Shown here piece after piece: positions 1 through 5,163 of a DNA stretch of 8,930 nt (its first letter is position 1; each line of letters starts with the position of its first letter). The position numbers were made by a program, and so were the translations under genes. Below the pieces are notes generated by a model. It saw only the letters and a program-made list of their open reading frames with translations, was not told where the DNA came from and made no database searches. This stretch comes from JAIOPA01 sp036522895 (GTDB lineage Bacteria; Eisenbacteria; RBG-16-71-46), in contig DATDEX010000087.1 in NCBI GenBank assembly GCA_036522895.1, positions 1 through 8,930 of the forward strand. Direction: 5' to 3'.

Positions 1-89
1 GTGCGGAGCTCGAGAAGCTGACCGAACACGAGCCGGAGTCCGGCCAGGGCAAGTCCGGGCTCCTCAAGCGGCTCTTCACGCGCGGCTGA
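1..89 (+). CDS. C-terminal end of an unidentified protein (partial)
   Basis: Reading from base 3, an open frame gives 28 codons and ends in TGA at 87-89. The encoded tail starts AELEKLTEHEPESGQGK and ends GLLKRLFTRG: an acidic, charged stretch followed by a short basic, hydrophobic end. The other two plus frames are less convincing: frame 1 stops after six codons and frame 2 runs into the minus-strand gene. Codon use is G/C-ending as in the other real genes. The gene starts outside the window. The tail is too short to assign a family, and I do not recognise it. It converges on the M20 peptidase gene, with 15 bp between the two stop codons. Confidence 0.6.
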   Translation, partial: AELEKLTEHEPESGQGKSGLLKRLFTRG

Positions 90-96
90 AGCCGCG
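81..96. terminator. Short hairpin between convergent genes, possible terminator
   Basis: CGCGGC (81-86), loop TGAA (87-90) and GCCGCG (91-96) form a perfect 6-bp GC stem. The loop contains the stop codon of the plus-strand gene. It lies in the 15-bp gap where two genes converge, where a bidirectional terminator would be useful. There is no T tract on either side, so intrinsic termination is uncertain. In DNA this GC-rich, a 6-bp stem can also occur by chance. Confidence 0.3.
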
Positions 97-104
97 GCCG
101 CCGG

Positions 105-1712
105 TCACTTCGCGTCCCACAGCGCGCCCACGCGCGTCATCACCGCCGCGTAGACCTCGATCCCGTCCCACAGGTTCTGGAGCCGCAGGTTCTCGTTCGG
201 CGCGTGCTGGGCGTCGTCGTGGTTGGCGATCGGCAGGATGATCGCCGGCGTGCGCCGCGTCCCCTGGAAGAGGTACATGGGCACGCTGCCGCCCAGCGTC
301 GGCAGTCGCACCGGCTCGTGGCCGAACGCCCTCAGCACGCCCAAGATCTCGGCCGCGAGCGGCAGCTCGAGCGGCGTGCGCGCGGGCGGATAGCCGGCGC
401 CCCAGGCGAGCTTCACGAGCCGGTCGTGGGCCACGCGCGTCGCGGAGTCCGGCGTGCTCGTCACGATCGTCCAGCCGAGCGACTCGAGATGCCGCTCGAC
501 CTTCCCGCGCACCGACTCGGGCGTCTCGGCCGGGACGAGGCGAAAGTCCACGCTGGCCCGCGCCTCGGTGGGAATGGTGTTCGTGGCGCGCTCGCCGACG
601 GCGCCCGAGGCGATGCCGCGCAGGTTCAGGGCCGGACGCATCAGCCGGGCGTTCAGGGGCTCGCCCCCCGCCTCGGGCTCCGCGATCTGGAATTCCGCCC
701 GGAGCGCGAGCTCGACGTCCGGCACGGCGGCGACCGCCGCGCGCTCGGCGTCGCTCGGCAGGAGCACGTCGTCCATGAAGTTCGGGATGCGGATCCCGCC
801 GTCGTCGTCGCGCATCGAGGCGAGCAGGTTCGTGAGCCGTGCGATCGGGTTCGGGACCCAATTGCCGTAGTGGCCGTCGTGCAGGCCCTTCACCGGCCCG
901 TACACGGTGAGGTCCAGGCTGGTCGTGCCGCGGGCGCCGAATCCCAGTTCCATCCGGCCGCTCTGGTGGACGGGGCCGTCGCAGATCAACCACGCGTCGG
1001 GCCGCAGGAGCAGCGAGTCGTGCGCGAGGTAGCTCGCCAGGTGCGGCGAGCCGGCCTCCTCCTCGCCCTCGAAGACGAGGCGTAGGTGGAACGCGGGCGC
1101 GCGCTTCGCCGCGTGGAGCGCGTCGAGCGCCCCGAGCATGGCGACGATGGCCGCCTTGTCGTCGCCGGCCGAGCGCGCGTAGAGGCGGGACTCGGGGTCG
1201 AGCGGGCCCTCGCCCGCGAGCGGGACGTCGCGCCCGCCGGCGTCGCGGAGCACGGGTGTCCAGGGGAGCCCGCGCCAGCTGGCCGTGTCGGCGGGCTGAC
1301 CGTCGTAGTGGGCGTAGAACGCGAGCGTGCGCGCGTTCCGGAGCCGCGCGGGCAGGTCCGCCACGACGAGCGGCGGGGCCGAGTCGTTGCGCAGCACGTG
1401 CACGTCCAGTCCGCGCCGCCGGAGCATCGCCTCGAGCACCGCCACGTTCCGCTCGATGCCGGGCGCGTCGCTCGCGACGTTCGGGAGCGCGAGGAACGCC
1501 GCGAACTCGGCGAGAATCGCCCGCTCGTGCGCCTGCCTCCAGGCGCGAGCCCCCGCCGCCACGGCGCTCGCCCTGGGCGGGGAGGGCGAAGGGCTCGTCC
1601 CCTGGACGGGTCCGGCGAGCGCTCGAAGCGGCGCCGCGGCGAGCAGCACCGCGAGGAGCGCCACGAGGCGCGCGGCGAGCGCGACGGGCCGGCGCGGACT
1701 CGGCGAGCTCAA
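105..1712 (-). CDS. Secreted M20 family zinc metallopeptidase (dipeptidase/carboxypeptidase type)
   Basis: Predicted 535-aa M20 peptidase, of the di-zinc family that includes CPG2, ArgE/DapE relatives and carnosinase-like dipeptidases, which cut short peptides or N-acyl amino acids. Visible motifs: HYD at 135-137 (His metal ligand plus Asp), SAGDDKA at 181-187 (bridging Asp), EGEEEAGS at 215-222 (catalytic Glu and metal Glu), CDG at 244-246 (Asp ligand), GLHDGHYGN at 276-284 (the family His contributed by the dimerisation/lid domain), TNTIPTEARASVDFR in the lid domain, and HAPNEN at 503-508 (last His ligand). All metal-site positions appear intact. The N-terminus has an arginine pair, then a Leu/Ala core and ALA near residue 33, a typical Sec signal peptide, followed by a Ser/Pro linker; it is therefore probably periplasmic or secreted. 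The TTG at 1712 is chosen as the start because it keeps the whole signal peptide and overlaps the upstream S9 stop as TTGA. There is no Shine-Dalgarno, so it probably depends on translational coupling. A GTG at 1664 is possible but would cut the signal peptide. Exact substrate unknown. Confidence 0.93.
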   Translation of the reverse strand: MSSPSPRRPVALAARLVALLAVLLAAAPLRALAGPVQGTSPSPSPPRASAVAAGARAWRQAHERAILAEFAAFLALPNVASDAPGIERNVAVLEAMLRRRGLDVHVLRNDSAPPLVVADLPARLRNARTLAFYAHYDGQPADTASWRGLPWTPVLRDAGGRDVPLAGEGPLDPESRLYARSAGDDKAAIVAMLGALDALHAAKRAPAFHLRLVFEGEEEAGSPHLASYLAHDSLLLRPDAWLICDGPVHQSGRMELGFGARGTTSLDLTVYGPVKGLHDGHYGNWVPNPIARLTNLLASMRDDDGGIRIPNFMDDVLLPSDAERAAVAAVPDVELALRAEFQIAEPEAGGEPLNARLMRPALNLRGIASGAVGERATNTIPTEARASVDFRLVPAETPESVRGKVERHLESLGWTIVTSTPDSATRVAHDRLVKLAWGAGYPPARTPLELPLAAEILGVLRAFGHEPVRLPTLGGSVPMYLFQGTRRTPAIILPIANHDDAQHAPNENLRLQNLWDGIEVYAAVMTRVGALWDAK

Positions 1713-3790
1713 CGGAGGTCGGCGGTGGCGCCGGCCGAAGGAGTCCAGGGCTCGGCACGTCCGCCGAGGTGCTTCGCCAGGAACTCCTCGGCGCGCCCAT
1801 GGAAGTCGAGCGCGTTCTCGGGCCGGGCGAAGCCGTGACCCTCGTCCGGGTAGACGACATACGTGACCTCGCGACCTGCCGCGCGCAGCGCCTTCACCAT
1901 CGCGTCGGCGTTCGCGAGGCTCACCCGCGGATCGTTCTTCCCCTGGCCGATGAGCAGCGGAGCGCGGATCGCGTCGGCGTGATAGAGCGGCGAGCGCTCG
2001 CGGTTCAGGCCGTCGTCGTGCTCGACGTCGCCGACGCGCCGCCGCCAGCGCGCGAGGATGCCGTCCCAGTAGGTGGGGAACGACCCGAACAGCGTGCGCA
2101 GGTCCGCGGGCCCGACGCCGTCCACGCCGCACGCGAACAGGTCCGGTCGCTGGCTGAGCGCGCACAGCGTGGCGTAGCCGCCGCCCGACCAGCCCATCGC
2201 GGCGATCCGGCGCGGATCGGCGACACCCTTCGCGATCGCCCAGTTCACGGCGTCGTAGAGATCGAGCTGCGTGCCGCGGCCCCACTCGTGCGTGCTCGCG
2301 TTCAGGAACGCGAGGCCGAATCCGACCGAGCCGCGGTAGTTCACCTGAAGCACGGCCAGTCCGCGATTCGCGAGCCACTGCACCTCCGGGTCGTAGTCGG
2401 CGTGGTCGCGAAACCACGGGCCGCCGTGGACGAGCAGGACCAGCGGCAGCCGCCCCGGGGCGTGCCCGGGTGGAAGAGTGAGGTAAGAGACGAGCGGCAG
2501 ACGATCGCGAGCCGGGATGATCGTGAGCTGCTTCCTGGCCAGGGTGAGGCCGGCGAGCGCGGGATTCGCCGAGTAGAGCGGGGTGACGCGCTTCGTTTCG
2601 CGGTCGTACGCCACATAGGTGCGCGGCGCGTCGCTGCGCTCGAGTTCCAGGATCCAGTGCCGGTCGCCGGCATCGCGGCTCACGAGCCGCGGGAACCCGG
2701 CGGCCGCCTGCCGGATGCGGGTGAACTCGTCTCGGTAGGCGGGGTCGAGGAACGTCCACACCGGCTCGCCCGGGTCGAACTCCACCGCGGCGATCGTCCG
2801 CCCGGCCGGGTTCAAGAGCACGCTGGGGAGGTTGCCGAAGTCGGCCACGTCGGCATGCGGGTGGGCCGCCAGGACCTCGAGCTCGGCGCCCGTCTGCCCG
2901 TCCACGCGCACGAGCCGGCCGTACTCGGCCCCGAGCGCGGAATGGATCACCAGGCTCCGGTTGTCGGGACCGAACGCGGCGACGAGCGAGCCTCCCACCA
3001 CCTGGCCGTCGAACAGTGCCCGCTCGAACGGCATCGTCACGAGGTCCCGCCACGGTTGATCCACCGCGTCGCGGACCCGGATCACGGTGTGGCCCGTGGC
3101 GGGGTCGAACGCGGTGGCGGCGCGGATCGTGAACTCCCAGTCCACGCTCCAGGTGAGCACGTCGCCGGGGTTCTGCGCCTCCAGCGTGACCGCGCCGCTG
3201 GCGAGGTCGATTCGGTACATGTCGAAGACGCGCGGATCGCGCTGGTTCATGGCGACGAGGACATGCTCCGGGTGCTCGGGGCTCACGAGCACGTTCTGCG
3301 CGCGTACGCCGCGGAACGGGGTGAGATCGCGGACCGCGCCCGTGGCGAGCTCCACCGAGTAGAGGTGATTCCGCTCGTCGCCGTCGGCATCCTGGAGGTA
3401 GAGGAGGTGCCGGGAGTCGCCGGCCCAGGCGTACGTGCGGATCGGGCGGTGCGACTCGTGGGTCACCGCGCGCGCCGAATCCCCACCGGTCGGGCGCGTC
3501 CACACGTTCTCGACCCCGTGCTCGTCGGGAGCGAGCCACGACACCTGCGTCCCGTCCGGCGAGATCTGCGGAGTCTCCCGCGGCGAGTTCCCGAAGAGCT
3601 GCGCGCGGGGAATCAAGGGCACGTCGGCGCGTGGCGTGCGGGGTACCCGCCCCGTGGACGGGGCCGAGGCCGGCGCCGGGGCACCCGCGGCGGGGCCGGC
3701 GGAGGTGTTCGCGGCAGAGCGGGGGGCGGCGACCCCGAGCGCGGCAAGCAGAAGCGCGAACCGGAACGGCGAAGCGATGGGCGTCCGCAT
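1709..3790 (-). CDS. Secreted S9 family serine peptidase (prolyl-oligopeptidase / acylaminoacyl-peptidase type)
   Basis: Predicted 693-aa peptidase with an N-terminal beta-propeller and a C-terminal alpha/beta-hydrolase domain. The signal peptide MRTPIASPFRFALLLAALG is followed by an Ala/Pro/Gly-rich linker (about 28-57). Propeller blades (about 60-420) include PQISPDGTQVSWLAPDEHG and QDADGDERNHLYSV. The hydrolase domain (about 430-675) has HGGPWFRD (455-462, oxyanion region), NYRGSVGFG, GWSGGGY with nucleophile Ser535, GKNDPRV with Asp620, and DEGHGF with His652: a complete catalytic triad. The pattern fits the S9C (acylaminoacyl-peptidase-like) subgroup better than DPP-IV, since no DPP-IV Glu-Glu motif is evident. 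S9 enzymes cut short peptides rather than folded proteins; the substrate here cannot be read off. The ATG at 3790 is chosen because it directly precedes the signal peptide; the upstream in-frame TTG at 3826 would add 12 residues and lie beside a hairpin. No Shine-Dalgarno precedes the ATG. It is first in an operon with the M20 gene, which overlaps it by 4 bp. Confidence 0.95.
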   Translation of the reverse strand: MRTPIASPFRFALLLAALGVAAPRSAANTSAGPAAGAPAPASAPSTGRVPRTPRADVPLIPRAQLFGNSPRETPQISPDGTQVSWLAPDEHGVENVWTRPTGGDSARAVTHESHRPIRTYAWAGDSRHLLYLQDADGDERNHLYSVELATGAVRDLTPFRGVRAQNVLVSPEHPEHVLVAMNQRDPRVFDMYRIDLASGAVTLEAQNPGDVLTWSVDWEFTIRAATAFDPATGHTVIRVRDAVDQPWRDLVTMPFERALFDGQVVGGSLVAAFGPDNRSLVIHSALGAEYGRLVRVDGQTGAELEVLAAHPHADVADFGNLPSVLLNPAGRTIAAVEFDPGEPVWTFLDPAYRDEFTRIRQAAAGFPRLVSRDAGDRHWILELERSDAPRTYVAYDRETKRVTPLYSANPALAGLTLARKQLTIIPARDRLPLVSYLTLPPGHAPGRLPLVLLVHGGPWFRDHADYDPEVQWLANRGLAVLQVNYRGSVGFGLAFLNASTHEWGRGTQLDLYDAVNWAIAKGVADPRRIAAMGWSGGGYATLCALSQRPDLFACGVDGVGPADLRTLFGSFPTYWDGILARWRRRVGDVEHDDGLNRERSPLYHADAIRAPLLIGQGKNDPRVSLANADAMVKALRAAGREVTYVVYPDEGHGFARPENALDFHGRAEEFLAKHLGGRAEPWTPSAGATADLR

Positions 3791-3826
3791 GGGCGCACCG
3801 TACGGCGCGACCCCGGCGGCGTTCAA
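3791..3826 (-). promoter_or_regulatory. Candidate promoter giving a leaderless S9 transcript
   Basis: Read on the minus strand: TTGAAC (3826-3821), an 18-base spacer, TACGGT (3802-3797), six bases, then the ATG at 3790. TACGGT fits the TANNNT form of a -10 element, and its distance would place transcription start at or next to the start codon. This fits the absence of any Shine-Dalgarno before this ATG. The -35 lies just beyond the hairpin at 3832-3866. Each hexamer matches the sigma-70 consensus only partly (4/6 and 3/6), so this is a suggestion. Confidence 0.3.
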
Positions 3827-3831
3827 GCACG

Positions 3832-3866
3832 ATGGCCCGCCCGCGCATCTCGCGCGGGCGGGCCAT
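3832..3866 (-). terminator. Perfect 15-bp GC-rich hairpin, probable terminator of the TQGFWKTH-domain gene
   Basis: Bases 3832-3846 (ATGGCCCGCCCGCGC) pair perfectly with 3852-3866, leaving a 5-base loop (ATCTC). The hairpin starts about 40 bp after the stop of the gene at 3909-4832 and ends about 40 bp before the S9 start, where a terminator separating two same-strand units would sit. No T tract follows on either strand, so it may be a GC-rich U-less terminator, an mRNA 3'-end stabiliser, or an attenuator if transcription continues into the S9 gene. Confidence 0.65.
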
Positions 3867-3908
3867 GTGAGGTTGCTCGACCGGCCCCTAAGGGCGGCCG
3901 TTCACGGG

Positions 3909-4832
3909 CTAGCGATACATCGACTTCACGGCACCCCAGGTCGAGTGCCTGGCCGCGGTGACGCACGCCACGACGCCGGGGATCAGACCGTTGTTCCAGT
4001 CGTCGAGCGTGTTCGTCGTCCCATCGGTCGTGCTCGGCGCGACGAAGTCGGTACCCACCGGCGGGATCACATTCCCGCCGATCAGCGAGTTGGCCGTCGC
4101 GATCGCGCTCGCGATGCTCGACGAGTTCGAGCCGTTGCAGACGTTCAGGTTCACCGCGATCAGCTGGTGGGCGAGCGAGATGAGCCCGTTCCCCAGCGCC
4201 GGCTGGTTGAGGATGGAGAGGAGCTCCGTCTTGGTGTAGGTCACCGTGCCGAGCGTCATCGGGGTGCAGCCGAGCGGCCACGCCTCGGGGTGCGTCTTCC
4301 AGAAGCCCTGGGTGCACTCGGGGTTGGACGTCTCCGCGAAGACGAGCGTGGAGGGTGCGCTCGACGTCTGGCCACCGGCCGCCGCCGAACCCTCGGCCCA
4401 GACGCGGAACACGTAGGCGCCCGGCTCCAGGTGGTCGAGGTAGCTGCCGTAGATGCCGGTCTCGTCGAAGAGGTCGCCCATCTGGATGCCGATCACGCCA
4501 TTCGAGGCGAGCTGGAACGTGCCCGAACGCGAGTCGAGGTTGAGCGTCGGATCGCCGGTGAAGTCGCAGTACACCGAGCCGGGGTCACTCTCGGTGGCCG
4601 GCCAGCCGTAGGCGTCGAAGTCGGCCTTCTTCATCCACTGGACCGTGAACCCGTTGGGGGCGCCGGACGCGCCGGCCTGAACGTCCATGTCGATCCGGAA
4701 GAAGCCGGAGCGCTTGACGGTGATCGAGGGGGTGTCGAGGGTCTGGGCGAACGAGGTCGAGACCAGCACGGCGAGCATCATGACGCCGAGCAGGGACAGG
4801 CAGGAACGACACAGGAATGCGCGAACGGACAT
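3909..4832 (-). CDS. Secreted protein of unknown function: Fn3-like domain plus TQGFWKTH-type C-terminal domain
   Basis: Predicted 307 aa. The ATG at 4832 is preceded on the minus strand by AAAGGA with a 7-base spacer, a good ribosome-binding site. Residues 1-29 form a Sec signal peptide (hydrophobic core LLGVMMLAVLV, likely cleavage after SFA). Residues about 32-167 are beta-rich, and the stretch LEPGAYVFRVWAEGSA resembles the last strands of an Fn3/Ig-like domain. After a short linker, residues 171-300 form a distinct domain opening with CTQGFWKTHPEAWP, then TYTKTELLSILNQPALGNG, ISLAHQLIAVNLNVCNG, an Ala/Ser-rich helix, and IGGNVIPPVG. I recall this motif set from uncharacterised secreted proteins of environmental bacteria, but know no function for it. 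The mature chain has five Cys (89, 173, 189, 232, 290), so disulfides are likely. No catalytic triad, metal motif, lipobox or sorting signal is seen. It appears to be a single-gene unit: long leader upstream, strong hairpin downstream. Confidence 0.85.
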   Translation of the reverse strand: MSVRAFLCRSCLSLLGVMMLAVLVSTSFAQTLDTPSITVKRSGFFRIDMDVQAGASGAPNGFTVQWMKKADFDAYGWPATESDPGSVYCDFTGDPTLNLDSRSGTFQLASNGVIGIQMGDLFDETGIYGSYLDHLEPGAYVFRVWAEGSAAAGGQTSSAPSTLVFAETSNPECTQGFWKTHPEAWPLGCTPMTLGTVTYTKTELLSILNQPALGNGLISLAHQLIAVNLNVCNGSNSSSIASAIATANSLIGGNVIPPVGTDFVAPSTTDGTTNTLDDWNNGLIPGVVACVTAARHSTWGAVKSMYR

Positions 4833-5029
4833 GGAGAGATCCTTTCGTACATCTGCGGGCGTTTTTGGGGCCGGCCGCGAGGTGGGAAACGTGGCCGGAA
4901 TCGCACCTGCTGGAGGGGCGGGGGCGGCTCCGGCGATGGGGTCGAGCGAGAAGTGTGGGGAGCAGCTCAGACGCCGAAGTCGCACCGTGCGGCCGCGGAG
5001 CCCATGTCGAGAAACGAACTTCCCATGCA

Positions 5030-5057
5030 AAAATACAACATTCTGTGGGAAGGGCAA
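5030..5057 (-). promoter_or_regulatory. Weak sigma-70-like promoter candidate for the TQGFWKTH-domain gene
   Basis: On the minus strand TTGCCC (5057-5052), a 16-base spacer and TATTTT (5035-5030) resemble -35 and -10 hexamers, each matching 4 of 6 consensus bases. They lie in the only AT-rich patch of the intergenic region. The resulting leader before the ATG at 4832 would be about 190 bases, long for a simple promoter. Other positions nearer the gene are more GC-rich and show no better match. Confidence 0.3.
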
Positions 5058-5141
5058 GCAGAATGCACTACTCGGGGTGTCGAATGCTCGAACCGGCACC
5101 TTCCGGTGCTGTCGAAGGGGCCGCCCGAGGGGCCCGGTTGG

Positions 5142-5157
5142 GGTCCGGTTGCGGACC
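5142..5157 (-). terminator. Short hairpin after the receptor gene, possible terminator
   Basis: GGTCCG (5142-5147), loop GTTG and CGGACC (5152-5157) form a perfect 6-bp stem starting 6 bases after the receptor stop codon. A second small GC stem (GGGCC 5118-5122 with GGCCC 5131-5135) lies just downstream in the transcript. No T tract follows. The location suits a terminator, but the structure is modest. Confidence 0.35.
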
Positions 5158-5163
5158 ACAGGG

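Larger units (their letters stand above)
4833..5163. other. Intergenic region, 331 bp, no gene seen
   Basis: This stretch separates the receptor gene from the TQGFWKTH-domain gene, both on the minus strand. It holds the ribosome-binding site of the latter at its left end, an AT-rich island around 5020-5050 with a run of five A (5029-5033), and GC-rich inverted repeats at the right end. Short open frames, such as ATG 5025 to 5171 on the plus strand and ATG 5038-area frames on the minus strand, lack a ribosome-binding site and a coding pattern. I therefore read it as a promoter and leader region. Confidence 0.6.

Noticed and set aside
105..3866. A single 1253-codon minus-strand open frame covering both peptidase genes, suggesting a fusion protein
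   Set aside because: Only the part below 1712 encodes a recognisable protein (M20). The upstream part is an Arg/Pro/Ala-rich shadow of the S9 gene, which has clear motifs in another frame. Very high GC removes stop codons from non-coding frames.
1256..3961. Long plus-strand open frame opposite the peptidase operon
   Set aside because: Its composition is typical of a GC-rich antisense shadow, with no ribosome-binding site or domain, and it lies over two confidently identified genes.
4967..5046. Minus-strand short frame starting MLYFCMGSSF as a possible leader peptide
   Set aside because: There is no ribosome-binding site, and nothing resembling a regulatory codon run or attenuator structure after it.
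5036..5062. Possible sigma-54 promoter in the AT-rich island
   Set aside because: The required GG and GC dinucleotides at correct spacing are not present on either strand.
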